Below are positions 44,006 to 56,751 of a DNA stretch of 64,000 nucleotides, piece after piece. This stretch comes from Diprion similis (lineage: Eukaryota; Arthropoda; Insecta; Hymenoptera; Diprionidae), in assembly GCF_021155765.1 (NCBI RefSeq), contig NC_060118.1, forward strand, positions 4,030,001 to 4,094,000, written 5' to 3'. A program made the translations under genes and the position numbers. The notes beneath the pieces are model-generated. The model ran no database searches. It was not told the origin of the DNA and worked only from the letters and a program-made list of their open reading frames with translations. Positions within the stretch are counted from its first letter, which is position 1. The number at the start of each line of letters is the position of its first letter.

Positions 44006-44751
44006 CTTAGAGCATATAGTAGATGGAGGGAGCCTTCTGGCCGAAAAGTGTGAGGACAGAGAGGGAATGGGTAGCTTGAGAACCTGTCTTTTTCTAAACC
44101 AGGAGCGTAGCGTGGTAAATTTAGTACCCGCGTCAATGATAGGCACCTAACTAAATTTTTTTATGAAATTTATTATTATTGTATATCTTATATAATATGT
44201 TATGTTCATTTCAATGTAATATACATAATATATTTACACTAAAGAATTGATCACAATTGTAACAAAAAAGGATAATTTTCTTTCGAAAGAAAACTTGCTT
44301 TCCGAATTTAGGACTTGGATTGAATTTTTGGGTTTAAAGAAATCATTGATGTCCTAATGCATTAACTGTGACAAAAGAATAATAGTATTATTCATATAAT
44401 GACAATTTTGACAATAGCTTATCAAACTGTACACTTAACTTAGTACCTCACTTTACTTTAACTTGACACTAAGCACTCAGAATAAATATATTTCCAGTAC
44501 TTGTGTTCATACGAAACTTAATATCATTGATAATTGAGAATTTTACAAACTATGCATTTCAGAACCATTCTGAAATTTGGTTACTAACACGATTGTTAAT
44601 GTTTCATTAATAGTGCACGCTTTGGAATGCTTCCTGCTTCATTCTTAGCTCTAAGGCCTCACTACATGGGCACATCGGGCACTACACCCTTACCGTACTG
44701 CTTGGTACAGCTCTGACGTAGTCACGTGGTTGATTTGAACTGACCAATCAC
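44006..44751. mobile_element. hAT-type MITE, family A, truncated, inverted copy
   Basis: Reverse complement of 37.48-38.21 kb with few differences, starting at the intact CTTAGAGCATATAGTAGATG end and breaking off at CCAATCAC (44751). The last ~100 bp are missing. Confidence 0.88.
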
Positions 44752-45390
44752 TCATTCAATGTTAGAAATAAATTTTCCGAAGTGCCAGGTCCACAAAGTA
44801 TCGGTAGATCATCTTCACAAGAATTAGAAAGAAAAGTTAACGAGCACGTTCAGTATACTGAGAATTCAGAGATTCATTATAAGGTAAAAAAAAAAACGCC
44901 AGACAAAGAGAATGAGGCTCACCGAATAAATACGTACGGTAAAATTGCTCCTGTGCCAAAGTCAGTCAAGCGCAGTAATTTTGTAAGCACAGGGTTTTTA
45001 GGATTCATTATTTGTTTAAAAAATTTATACAAGCCGGTAATTTCTTGATTCTAAATGATGTTATTTAATATTTCCTGAGCTACAAATTATCACAGAGTAA
45101 TGTAGAACTGTTTTTTTTTTAGCCACACGTAGAATGAATGGATTCAGTAATAACCCCACTACAACACAGTATAAATCTCCACATCAAAAGTTATTGGTTA
45201 ACAAATTGAATATCATTATCTACTCGTTTGCAAATTAATATCGTTGAGATCAAACATTACTCATTTCTGAAGAAAGTGATAAAACAAGAGACAGATTTCT
45301 CATTTGAAACAAGTTATATGTTATTGCAACATTCCAGTTGCAACACCTGTATGTTGTTTACATGTTTACATGTTTACATGTATCAGCAAT
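44752..45390. other. Unassigned, short open frame 44782-45048
   Basis: An 88-codon open frame (KFPKCQVHK upstream, RKVNEHVQYTENSE, KKKTPDKENEAHRINTYGKI) is Lys/Glu-rich and might be an exon fragment of a transposon gene, but no family is recognised. Confidence 0.25.
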
Positions 45391-45700
45391 ATGTCAGAAA
45401 CATTTCTGTAATAAATCAGAAATGTAATTATCACATCGAAAATGTTACATTGTACTGGAAATGTTTTTTGAAATATATTTATTACATCGAAAACGTTATA
45501 TTGCGTTGAAATATTTCTGAAATGTCCTGGCTATATCGAAAATGAAATATTGCATTTGAAATATTTCTAAAACGTCTCCGAAATAATGGAAAGTGAATAT
45601 TATAATTGAAATCTTTCAGAAACGTTTCATAAATATTCCTAAAATTATGTAATGAATCTGAAATGTTGTAACATTTCTGAAATATTCCTAACATATTTCG
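45390..45700. repeat. Degenerate GAAATRTTTCTGAAA repeats
   Basis: Motifs close to TGAAATATTTCTGAAAYGT and their complements recur about every 30-40 bp over 300 bp. Confidence 0.6.
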
Positions 45701-45719
45701 TGTCATATGAGCGTAGATA

Positions 45720-46250
45720 AATGAGTTGCTTAGAAGCAATTGTTTTATGTTAAATCAACAAAACGTTTATTCCAGGATCGTGGAGCTTGTTTCGAGCCAT
45801 ATAAACTTCTTTAGAGTCTGCATACTCTTCCTGTTCCATTGTCAAAACCCTCAGGTTGTCTTATGTACACTTTTTCTTCAAATTTCCCGTATAGAAAAGC
45901 CGTTTCGACATCAAATTGTTCCAGTTCGAGATTCTCAGATGCAGGTACATTGAGAACTACGGATTGTGTCAATCTTGCTACTGGACTGAAGGTTTGTTCG
46001 TAGTCGATTCCACGTCTCTAAGTCCTTTCGCCACTAGTCTTGCTTCAAATCTATCACATGTTTCGTCTGATTATTCTTCAACTTGCAAAACCCAACGGAT
46101 TTCAACTATTCTCTTTCCTTTACGTAATTCCACTAATTCCCATGTTTCATTCTCTGCTAACGAGGTCATTTCGTTTTCTATTTCTTCTTTCCACTTTTGC
46201 GCTTCGGAAGATTTCATTGCCGAATCAAAAGAATCATGACTACGTACTCA
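45720..46250 (-). pseudogene. Copia reverse transcriptase, N-terminal part
   Basis: Shifting frames read SSEAQKWKEEIENEMTSLAE-like and WELVELRKGKRIVEIRWVLQ-like text, then FEARLVAKGL, the standard start of the Copia RVT_2 domain. The catalytic part is missing; homology ends near 45720. Confidence 0.65.
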
Positions 46251-46540
46251 GCAAACATCATGTAACCATTAAATATTCAAGCCTACGAGATATTCTTTTA
46301 CTCCTTTGTGTCTATCTACATTGTTTAAATTCAAACTAATACCTCCTGTTTGTTTACATACTTGTTTATAGTTTTGATCCATTTCTTAAAAATCTTTATG
46401 TACGTGGTTTACTTCTTGGTGATTTTCATGGATTCCCTAGTCTTCTTCCTCTTTATCTTCGTCATTTCCGTCTATCTTCCTGTTTTCTACATTTTCCTGC
46501 TCTGAGATCTTGCTTTCTTTACTGCAATTTTCGTTGGTTA

Positions 46541-48120
46541 CTACTCATGCCTCTCAATTTCAGGTTTATCTACAGAAAATAGCATCTTTTTTGAAAGTAA
46601 GGTGTCTGGTTTGAACACAACACCACGACTCAGAACAATTTTTCTTTTACCAGGAATCCATACATGAAAACCATCCATTTTACCACAGTAACCACCGGAG
46701 ACAGCTTTGATACCTTTCGTATTCCACATTCTCCGCAACTGTTTCGGTACATGTACAAAACATTCTATACTAAATATTCGTAGATGATCAATGCTCACAT
46801 CCTCTCGTCCGAACCGCAAATCAAAGATTGTCTTATCTCTGCTAGATGTCGGACCCGTACGATTGAGAACATAAACAGCTCTATTGACAGATATATTCAC
46901 CGCTTCTGCCCATAGGTTTGATGGTAAATCTTTGGCATGAATCATAGAGCATGCACTTTCTACTATCGTGCGATTTTCTTGTTCTGCAGCTCCATTTCGC
47001 TCGGGTGTGTATGGCATAGATTTTTTGAACTATACAGCCTTTGCTTCAAGAACTTCATATACTTCTTGATCAAATTTCTTACCACCATCACACAGGAATT
47101 CTTTTATTGTATGTTCTGCAGTACCACATACATTCAAAAAAGTCTTCAAAGACGTTACGACCTCAGACTTTGCTTTTAAGAAGAAAACTCGCCGAAATTT
47201 AGAGAAATCATCTTTGAAACACGCGAAATATTTCGCTTCTGTAAAAATATCAATAAGGTATGAAGTTGGCATGACCGCATGTGAGGGCTTCTCGCTGTAT
47301 TCAGTTGCCTATGTGTGGCTGCGCCTATTGCACCCAACTATACATTGTATATACTAAGCTTCCGGGCTGCCTCCTCCTCCTTCTTCTCTCGGCATCGCAT
47401 CGTGGTAAGCGCATGGTCGAACAAAGAAGAAATTCGAACTCAAGAGTGTGCTATGTGGTATATGTATAATAAAGTTAAAGTGTCACGAATACGAATAAAA
47501 TGGCCGAAAAGTATATGCGACCCCGAATTTATTTGCCCTCACCAACCTTAATGGCATCAGCATCCTCCGAGATTTTTCTTACATTGGTCCACAAACATCG
47601 GCATGTATCAACTCACCAGCTTTGACAGCTCTCTTTGTTCTAGTTTGAAATCTTTTTCTGAGCTGCTTTCCAAAAATACAGCCCTCACAGAATTCTTCAC
47701 CACTGCTTACAACTTTAATTCCTTGCTGCTTAAGAACTTTATTGACGTGCCTTCTGTTCTAGTGATAGAGCCGCGCATGCCATAGTTGTACAGTATCTTC
47801 TGGTGTTGCACCCTATACTCCTGCAACTATTTTTGGCATCAGCACGCGCATCTTCAACGTATAGAGACCCTTTTCTATCTTCTTTCCTGTCAACTTTACT
47901 ACTCCTTTTTTTATAAATGCACATCCATGCTGGTCCGTTTGAAATGTAAAATGTCTTTTGATATTTTAACTTATCGAAATCCATGAGACGATTCCTCTGC
48001 CATTTCCTATCGGCCAGTACATCTACATTTATGATTCCTTTGCCGCAGGCTAAAATAATGTCTTTATTTTTTACTTGTAACCTTCTTGGTCTAAGAAAGA
48101 CTTCATATTTGAAAAAAAAT
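46541..48120 (-). pseudogene. Copia protease and integrase
   Basis: From 48.1 kb leftward: a degenerate WLIxSA protease start and RLQVKNKDIILACGKGI; the GAG-pre-integrase block (VQLWHARLYH); integrase with GELIHADVCGPM, then FVCFKDDF-type text (YFACFKDDFSKFRRVFF), EFLCDGGKKFDQ, and finally MPYTPERNGAAEQENRTIVE with the catalytic Glu region. The insert at 47274-47553 splits the domain. Stops at about 47.02 and 47.98 kb and frame changes make it dead. Confidence 0.82.
47274..47553. mobile_element. ~280-bp insert in Copia integrase
   Basis: Separates two halves of the integrase. Its ends are GTGAGGGC and GCCCTCAC, perfect 8-bp inverted repeats. An AATAAAGTTAAAG site lies inside. No clear target duplication seen; it could be a small DNA transposon or a short solo LTR. 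Confidence 0.4.
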
Positions 48121-48148
48121 CATTATGTTCGGCCATATGCACTGATAA

Positions 48149-49065
48149 TCAATTAGCCACAACTCCTCTTCGCTTATACCTACCATTGTACAAACATACA
48201 CCAAGCTCCTCTTCTTTAACACTTTCCATTGTGCAAACAAGTTCAACACTTTCTAGTAATGTATCCTCAGAGCTTTCTGTAATGAAAGCCTTACTAGTTG
48301 TTTTTATCGCGCATTCACTCGTATAATGACCTAATTTGGGACATTGAAAGTACTTCAATGCTTTCTTTTGAGTTGTTTTCTTCATGAATTCCGCCACGCG
48401 TGCTGCTGTTACTGTGTTTACCGGGGGAGTCTCATTTCAATCAACTGAAGACGTTCTGTAAATTCATTTAAAGTACGCTCTTTTACCGGAACTGTTTCCT
48501 AGACGCTCTCAAACTCAAAATATTCTACAGGTAGTGTTGACATTACGCGTCTCATTGATAACAATTCTGGTAACTCAGTTCTTATTAATTTTTTAGTTTC
48601 ATCATTTAATTCACGTAAGTTTCGCTCTAAGCAATCAACACGAGCAGCTATATCTTCAGTCACTGTCTTTTCAAGTATAACAAATTGTTCTAACTCTCTA
48701 TCTGTCCTTTAACCTGAACTCTGTTCGTAGATTGAAGCCAATTTTTCCCATGTTTCTTTCGCGGTACGGCACTTTACATTCACTTCTATGTTTGGCATCA
48801 TTGAGACTACTAATTATAAATAGAATTAGTTGGGCAAGAACATTACTTTTTTCAAAAACCTTAGAATCTACGTCACATCTCGACTTTACTGCTTCTGCTG
48901 CATGAATCTGCCGGTCGAGATTCAGGTTTGCAACTAGCACCTAATATTATCTCTTAAATTTCATGGTGTTGCAAGAACAGCATAATCTACCGTTTCCACC
49001 TCGTCCAATTTTTAGCGCCGCGCAGTTCTTCAATATGTGTTTTGAAATCTGTTATTAAAACTTCT
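48149..49065 (-). pseudogene. Copia gag
   Basis: Frame pieces show the gag_pre-type N-terminus (KNWTRWKR, LFLQHHEI), a UBN2-like middle (AKETWEKLASIYEQ, LPELLSMRRVMSTLPVEYFE) and a zinc knuckle near the end (CPKLGHYTSEC in 48149-48397). Several frameshifts and stops. Encodes the nucleocapsid of the retroelement; nonfunctional here. Confidence 0.78.
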
Positions 49066-49127
49066 TCCAGTTTTTACTGTTGTTGAAAAATTTAAATTCG
49101 CTACACAGGTCAGCAAAGATGCAACGT

Positions 49128-49143
49128 CCTGGGCCCATAACCA
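49128..49143 (-). other. Copia primer-binding site (initiator tRNA-Met type)
   Basis: Minus-strand TGGTTATGGGCCCAGG, the form used by Copia-type elements that prime from initiator tRNA-Met, located directly upstream of gag. Confidence 0.7.
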
Positions 49144-49454
49144 ATTGAAGCTAATCAATTTTTAGTGATTAAAATAATTTCAGTTATAAAGTAATAAAAT
49201 GAGATACTAACATAACACAACTCATATTATTATTAGTTGTGTACTAGGAAAATTTTGAGAAGTATCTGTGGAAAGTCTTTCTAAAGTATCAATACAGAAT
49301 CTTCCCTGACAGTGACTTTTTGCCACCTGACAACAAGCTTATGAAACATTTCGAATAATGCAGATTCTGATGCCAGACTCGCAGTCAAAACTAGAAGCAG
49401 AAACTACGTGCCTGCAGTTGAAGAGTGTAGGCAGACTTATCTCAGATGCTACTA

Positions 49455-50165
49455 GAGCTATTAATCACGTTGACGATGAACTAGTCGCAGGAACGAGTTT
49501 AGATCAGATAACATTTTTTGTTGAAAATCTTGGATAGGTTTTAACCAAATTAAGGTCCGAGTTTCAGACTTTCATCTTGGAGTGCAAATAACATGTTTAG
49601 ATAATGGGTCTATATTTTTGAATCAAAATAATTGTACTAAGAGTCTTGGAAAAGTATAGAATGGAAGAGTCTAACACAGTTACTACACCTTGTGAAAGAA
49701 ATAATGATCAAAGTAATATTAAAAGTTCAGATATTAGAAAATATTTCCCTCATAAACAAACTACCATAGTTTAATTTATCTTGTAACTCTTATTCATCCT
49801 GAAATTACTTACGCAGTAAGTGTAGCTGCTGAGAGTTTAAAGACACCATCTTTTTCAAGTTGGCTTACTGTTAAAAGAATTTTTACATATCTGAAGGGAA
49901 CTTTAGATTATGGCTTATTGTATAAGGATAATAATGAACAAAACCGGTTAAAAACTTTGAGAGATGCAAATTTTGCAGGAGATCAAAAAACGAATCGTTC
50001 AAAGGCAAGCGATGTCTGCAAATATTCCCTACGTGCAATTTTTTGGTTGAGTCTCAAACAACGAGAAGGCAAAAATTAGATAGCTGATACAATAACAAAA
50101 CGGTTAGCTTGTATTCATTTTGAAAAATTGCGTAATTTGTTGGGTATAGTACAGAGAAGGATTGT
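49455..50165 (+). pseudogene. Copia reverse transcriptase/RNase H fragment, plus strand
   Basis: Reads VDDELVAGTSLDQITFFVEN (the YVDD box with Tyr replaced), CLDNGSIFLNQN, PEITYAVSVAAESLKTPS, VKRIFTYLKGTLDYGLLYK and IADTITKRLACIHFEKLRNL near the RNase H end. Opposite orientation to the neighbouring Copia fragment, head to head with it. Upstream domains absent; stops and small indels throughout. Confidence 0.78.
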
Positions 50166-50171
50166 TACTTA

Positions 50172-50939
50172 GGGTGCTTATAAAGACACGTTGTACACCT
50201 CGAAAACGCGGGGATGCAGGACTCTTATACCGCTTGAGCGATCAGAGTGAAACTTGGGTATTTGATGCCTTATTTTAGCGAAAAGTGGAGCGCCGTTTTA
50301 CTTTTTCAAAATCTGGAAAAAAAATTTACAGATTGGTTACCACCCACAGAAATTAGTCAAATTTTTACAGTTGCACTGCATGGATTAAACTATCCGGTAT
50401 GATCCACTCGGCGGTGATGAAACTCACATTTTGAGCCCAGTTCCATAAGATTTGATGATGAAATGACGAAATGGCAGCTGATCTGGTTTTCGATTATGAA
50501 GTACACCAAAATCTCATTTCGGCGACATTTGTTACCGACATTACGCGCATGCCGGTAATGTATGCGTGTAATGTCGGTAAAAAATTACCGACAAATGTCG
50601 CTAAAATGAGACTTCGGTGTTCTTCGTAAACGAAAACCAGATCAGCTGCCATTTCGTTATTTCACCATCAAATCTCATGGCACTGGCTCAAAATGTGTGT
50701 TTCATCACCGCCAAGTGGCATCATACCGGATAGGTCGATCCATTCAGTGCAACTGTGAAAATTTGGCCAATTTCTGTGAGTGGTAACCAATCTGCAAAAT
50801 TTTGAAAAAATAAAAAAACGCTCCACTTTTTTCCAAACTAAGGCATTAACTGCCCAAGTTGCACTCTGATCGCTTGAGTGGTATAGGAGTTTTGCATCCC
50901 CGGGTTTGCGAGGTGTACAACGGGTCTTTATAAGCACCT
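50172..50939. mobile_element. Palindromic MITE, TA-flanked
   Basis: 768-bp inverted repeat with its centre near 50555. Ends GGGTGCTTATAAAGAC / GTCTTTATAAGCACCT with TA on both sides (50170-50171, 50940-50941). Arms match over most of their length. Confidence 0.85.
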
Positions 50940-50941
50940 TA

Positions 50942-52152
50942 AGATTACTCATGAGTAACCTTTCAGGTTAAGGTAGTCACTATGAGAGAGATCAATGCAA
51001 CAAAGTAACTTTGTAGATGAATGAACTGCTTAAACACAATTGTTCTATTTTGAATCATTTTTCAATTAGCAAAATTGATTCTGAATCAATTGCTACCAAT
51101 TCCTGTAATGCATGACCTCACGTAACAGGTGGCGCAAAGAGGTCCGCGTTCAGGCAGGTCTATAGATTTCCAATCACTCTCATTCTGGCATTTCGCGAAG
51201 ATAGTTATCGTGTCGAAATTAGCATTTTGCGAGAAATTAAGTTTGGCAACATGGAGAATTTCTGTTTGTCGACAGAGAAGAGTTACGATGACCGGGGAGC
51301 TTCCATTTTGCGGCTGGTTTTTAAGGGTAAGCGTTGCTTATTTCTTGCGATCGAATTTCGCGTGTAGAATATTAGCGGTATTCTAAATTACGATTACGAC
51401 ATGTGCATTCATTTGCTGAGATAAATAGTAACGATTTTATTTCGTTTATGAAAGATTACGAATCAAGTCAAGATTTTGTTCATGATTACTGGGTTTAGTC
51501 GCGTATGTAGAGGTTGCAGTGTCGTTTTTCGAATAGTGTCGCGAATAATTACGTCTGAGAGTTCTAGAGTAGCCACTGTGTTGTTTCGAATATTACTATT
51601 CATGTTAGGAATTTCGGATGCGTTGCGTGTAGGATCAAATTCATGGAATTATGAGTTTTCGAGGAATTGCGTTAATGACAAGTTAGATGTAGGGGGAAGT
51701 CTCGTAACGCCTGACGGCACTTAATGCCGGACACTCGTATTATTTCGAAAAGTTGCAACATGAACGATTCAAACACGGGCGAAAGGGGCCAGGGGGGTTT
51801 ACCCGTTCAGGGTCACACGACGGACTTTGTCAGTGACGCTCAAGACAACATCGGGAGCAGTCGATTTCTGTCTTCAGCGGGTAAGTACTGCGGCACGTAA
51901 GATCCAGGTCACTGTTACAGCTGAATTTTTGTGTTTACGTCCTTATGGTATTTGTTAATTAAAGGAGGATTACATTATTATTTGTAGTCTATGACGTTTG
52001 TTGATTTTCAAAACGAAGTAGGTACAGATCACGTAATTTTGGCATTATCGTGTCCCCTAGTACCGGACACAAAGTAGTCCCTTGACGTGGTACAGTGAAA
52101 AAAAATTTCTTTTTTTTTCGTAAATAGTTGTATTTATTATAGTGATTTTTGT
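50942..52152. other. Unassigned, left flank of the Tigger gene
   Basis: Several short open frames without recognisable domains. May contain the 5' end of the Tigger element. The only gene-like sign is a strong donor (gtaagt) at about 51892. Confidence 0.35.
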
Positions 52153-52942
52153 ATGTTATTTCAGAGGACAGAAGAACAGCGAGAGGTCGAAATGGAAGAA
52201 AGAAAAAAGAAAGAAAAATGGGACCATGAAAGTTTTCAAACTGCAATAAATAAAATTTTGTCCAAAAAACTGAGTTTGAGAGAAGCTTCGTCGCGTTACA
52301 ATATTCCAATAATCACTCTACATGACAAGGTATCGGTATTGAACTGTAGAGAAGAAGTGACATTGCAACCAAAGCTCGGTAGATTCACTAACACCTTTTC
52401 ACCCGAGTACGCACAAGTTTTAGTGAACCACGTAAAAGATTTGTCTAATAGATGTTTGCCGCTGATGAAAAAGGAGTTTTTAGAGCTAGCTTTCAACTCG
52501 GCTACATCTATGAAGATCCCTCATTGCTTTAACAAAGATAAAGGTACTGCTGAGAAGCGTTTTTACTACGATTTTATGCGGAGACAACCTGACCTTTCGC
52601 CGAGAACACCAGAGTAGACGAGCATGATGCGGACCAAAGAGTTTAACAAACCATCTATTATGACAATCTTGAAATACTATTGACACAGTACAAATTTTCA
52701 CCTTCCATTATTTATAACTGTGATGAAACTGGAGTCAGCTGCGTTCACAAACATGAAAAACTTCTTTCTCCGAAGGTTGCTCGTAAAGTAGGAAAGCTCA
52801 CTTCTGCTAAGAGGCAGATTCATTTCATTCATTTGATGAGCTCACCACCACACACAACCCACAAACTCCAACCGCTGGACAGAACATTCATGAAGCCATT
52901 TAACCAGCGATGCGACGTGTGGATGAGAGCAAACGCTGCATC

Positions 52943-55900
52943 TAGGGATAGCAAAGTCGATTCCGATTCTTCTCAAGAATCGACTTTTTTCTTGAAATAA
53001 TCGATTATTGAGAATCGACGTTTGCCTTTCGAAGTCGATCGAGAACCGATTCTTAGCATTCGACTTTTCGACTAACTACAAGTTCACTGTCAGCTCCGAA
53101 CCTACTCATATAAAGCGGAATAAATTAACAATTTGAATCGCGCGCCTTTAATTTCGCCAATGAGAATCGTAGATCATGCTTTCGATAGTTTGATACTGAA
53201 CTAACTTCATAATTAATCAACCATTTTAAGATATAGAAAAGGTTGACCAGTTAATATTGCAATATTTATTTAAAATTTTAAATAAAATTAATTATTGAAA
53301 TGGCTCCTAGTGCAGTATGAATTCATTTTTAAAAACTGAATAATGGATTAAATGTTCAGTGTCATAAGTATGGAAAACAGTTTAAGTGTAATAACAGTAC
53401 ATCGAGTCTCTCGAAGCACTTAGAAAAAATTCATGGTATTGAAGTGAACCGAGGAAATTGGAGTCGCAAAAGAAAAATAAGTGATCAAGATGAAGAAAGT
53501 GACGATAATAATAATTTCGTTTCTCAACCTAAACAAGTAAATATAGATATATTTGTATTTACAACCTCAAAATATTTATTCATAATTTATTTATATTTTC
53601 CCTTACTTTATCTTGTTTGGCTATGTTGTTGAATATCTTTGTTCTAATTGATATATTAGTGAAATTTATTATTAACTTGATATTTGTATTGAAATTTGTT
53701 TACAGGCTAACTTATTGCAGGTATCAAACATACTAGTCTCACCGTCCAGTGCTTCAAACTCAGTCTTACCAATAAATTCTGGTATTAGTGATAAGTCGTC
53801 TCTTCAGGGTCCTCTTGATCGATGTATTAATAATGCAACGTCATTTTCAGGTAATAAATTAGTTTTCCTATTAAAAATATTAATGAGCTAATAATTTTTT
53901 AAAAAGAATGACATCAATAAATGATGTATCACGTGCCAAAAAGTAAAATGACGTGATATATTAAAACGATGAATATTGATTCATTTGTACATATATTTAC
54001 AGAAGGAGGCTATAGAAATAATGATGTAACAACTGCTTTAATGTATATAATTGCTGTAGATAATCTTCCTTTGTGTACTCCAGAGAAAAAAGGTTTCAGA
54101 ATGTTTATTAAAAAATTACAACCGCTTTATAAACCACCATGTGAGCCAACCATAACAACCCGGATGAAATCTATGTATGAACAGCTTAAAAAAATAGTAA
54201 AATCGGAAATACAAGAAACTGATTCAGTTTGTCTAACGACTGATATTTGGACGCATAAACATACTATGTGCAGTTATCTCGGACTAACTGCTCATTATCT
54301 TAAAGATCAGGTTTAATGATTAGTTATTATTATGACGATTCCATTTTTGATGATTTAATTAATTATGTTTTATTATTTTCTTTTAACAGGTTATGAAATT
54401 ATTTCTTATGAACTGGGTGCGTATCACTTAACTGAAAGGAAAACTATTGATTATCTTGGGAAGAATCTTCGTGGAATTTGTACAGAATGGGGAATAAATT
54501 ATCAAAAAATTATTGCAATAGTGTCTGACGGTGGAGCAAATATCAAAGGCGCTATCAAGCAAGAATTTGGGGATGCCAAGCATATTTCATGCTTTAGGCA
54601 CGTCCTAAATAATATCGGCCAAACTCTGATTGAAGTGAATTTAAGCAAGTCCTCGTCTGAGTTAGATAAAGCTGAAATGCTTCGATTCGTTGAGGAAGAA
54701 GATAGTGACACAGAAGAAGTTTCTAATAAATGCCAGAAATTTTCACTTAGAGATCTTCTAGTCAAAGTGAAGAGAATCATTAAATTTTTTCGTTGCAGCG
54801 AAATTGCTTCACATGAGTTGAAAAATCTACAAGAAGAGTCTGGACGTAAACCTGCTTTGAAGCTAATACAAGAAGTTTGTACAAGATGGAATTCTTGTTA
54901 TGAAATGTTGGATCGTTTTATTGACCTAGCTGATTACGTGAATCAAACACTTCTCAAGTTAAAACGGAACAAGAGCTCACGATCAAAACCACCTGAAATT
55001 TTATCAGGTGATGATTTTGACACAATTATTGAAGTAAGAGATATTTTGTACCCTTTATGGATCGCAACGCATGAAGTAAGTGCAGAAAAACACGTTACTT
55101 TGAGTAAATGTATTCCGTTAATTAACGGGCTTCAAGAAGTAAGTAAATTTTGTTGATTTGTTATTTATCATATCGCATGATGGCCATATTATAAAAAATT
55201 AAAAAATTTCTGGAGATTTTCATTTTATTTTATTGAACAAATTTTGACAGTTTGGCATTGCGTTTTTTAGGGAATAGTGGCCATCATGATAAAATGATTA
55301 ATTAGTTTAGATTTAAAATTATTCTTTCAATTTTTTTTTTTTTAGGGAACTGAGCAGCTTTTTCCTACTACATTAATTGGCTAACAGTTAAAAAAAAATT
55401 AATATCTGAAAGCAAGCAAAAGTTTTTAAATATATAATCCGTCAAAATATATCATATTGCTACGCTTCTCGATCCGCGATGTAAAAAAGCAGGAATTCAT
55501 AATATTTTAAACTCCGCGCGTGCTGTAACTTCTGTTAGTATGTGTTCAACATAAGGAATGTTTTAAACTGAAGGTTTTAAACTCATTTGTTTTATTAGGA
55601 TTTTCTGACCTGTTGGTACCAAATTCAATCGCTTGTGGTGATTTGTATCTTTTATTATGTTGGATTTTAATATTTTCTCAAAATTTTACGTAACTAGTAC
55701 TCTGATAAGAGAAGAAATCCAATTATCAAAAAATGATATGATTGAATATCCAAGTGAATATTTAGATCATCAGAAATCTTCAAAAAATAAAGGTTTTTGG
55801 GACTTTTTGGATAAGGCTGTGCTACTAAGCAACGAATGTCATGACAATGATGAAGCAGGAGGAGTCCTGATTGAATTACGACAGTTTCTTAACCGGCCAA

Positions 55901-56751
55901 TCTGGGACAGAAATCGAAATCCAGACCCATTGCTAGCGTGGAAAGCTATCGAGAATGAGTATCCACATCTTTCAACCATTGCTAAAAAATGTTTATCCAT
56001 CGTTGCTACATCGACACCTTGCGGGCGTTTATTCTCACATACAGGTCAAATTGCTAATCAGTTACGCAGTCGATTATCACCTGAACATTTAAATATGTTA
56101 CTGTTTTTAAGATCACTTCCGGAAAGTGTTTGGTTTTCAAAAACTTAATTATTAATTTTTTTTGTGTTGAATAATTTAAGGTAGTTGGGTCACTACGGCA
56201 TGGTAAATAAGAATCGGTTATAATTTTCGGAGGATGTTTTGAATTGTCATTTAAACCGCTCTGATTTTTTTCAAATTTTTTAACCAGCTCTTTTACGAGA
56301 TAATGGCAATTAAAATCGATTCTTAAACACGGGCTCTTATGGAGATCACGTAGTTTTTTACTAAAACTCCATTACCATTGAGTTGGTACTAAAGTTTTAA
56401 GATTATTTTAGATTTTTAAGATTAATATAAAAAATGAAAGAACTGAAAATTATTAATTAAAATTTTATATTTTATGTATAAGCATATAAATGTTAACTAC
56501 AAATTGTTGGAAAACTTATGAATATGAAAATTAAATAATATAAATATTGTTAAAAATATATGTTTGTCTTATTTTATTCGAAAAATTTTCATCTAATTAG
56601 TGAAATATTTAATAGTTAATTTAAACGTAAGAATCGATTAAAATTCAAAAAATCGATTCTTACAGTCGATTATAATCGTTTCTAAGATCAAAAGGTGAAA
56701 AGTAGGAATCGGAATCGATAATCGATTCTCTTTCAAAACTTTCCATCCCTA
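52943..56751. mobile_element. hAT element inserted in the Tigger gene
   Basis: Ends TAGGGATAGCAAAGT and rc TAGGGATGGAAAGT. Flanking 8-mers GCTGCATC (52935-52942) and GCTGGATT (56752-56759) match 6 of 8. Both subterminal regions are crowded with AATCGATT-type palindromes. Contains a hAT transposase gene. Confidence 0.88.
53340..56148 (+). pseudogene. hAT transposase with BED finger (element at 52.9-56.8 kb)
   Basis: Pieces in order: a degenerate BED zinc finger (GKQFKCNNSTSSLSKHLEKIHG, about 53360-53440), 53969-54316 with SVCLTTDIWTHKHTM (first catalytic Asp), 54365-55156 with IAIVSDGGANIKGAI (second Asp), CTRWNSCYEML (conserved Trp) and the Glu region, a degraded stretch with ATLLDPRCKK near 55460, and the C-terminal dimerisation domain 55657-56148 (IWDRNRNPDPLLAWK, YPHLSTIAKKCLSIVATSTP). 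Introns may lie between 53.5-53.7 and 54.3-54.4 kb; gaps at 55.16-55.66 kb look broken. Probably nonfunctional, fairly young. Confidence 0.82.

Larger units (their letters stand above)
45720..49145 (-). mobile_element. Ty1/Copia retrotransposon fragment, minus strand
   Basis: Reads from the primer-binding site at 49143 leftward through gag, protease, integrase and the start of reverse transcriptase, breaking off near 45720. Order PR-INT-RT defines Copia. Many stops and an internal insert at 47.27-47.55 kb. A 5' LTR should lie just right of 49145, but its outer end was not resolved. Confidence 0.82.

Noticed and set aside
37359..44751. A 7.4-kb Mutator element with about 730-bp terminal inverted repeats
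   Set aside because: The left arm is a complete MITE with its own ends and an exact 8-bp duplication, so the inverted arms are two separate MITE copies.
51757..51892. A first exon for the Tigger gene (ATG at 51761, donor gtaagt)
   Set aside because: The donor leaves one base over, which does not fit the phase needed at the 52165 acceptor.
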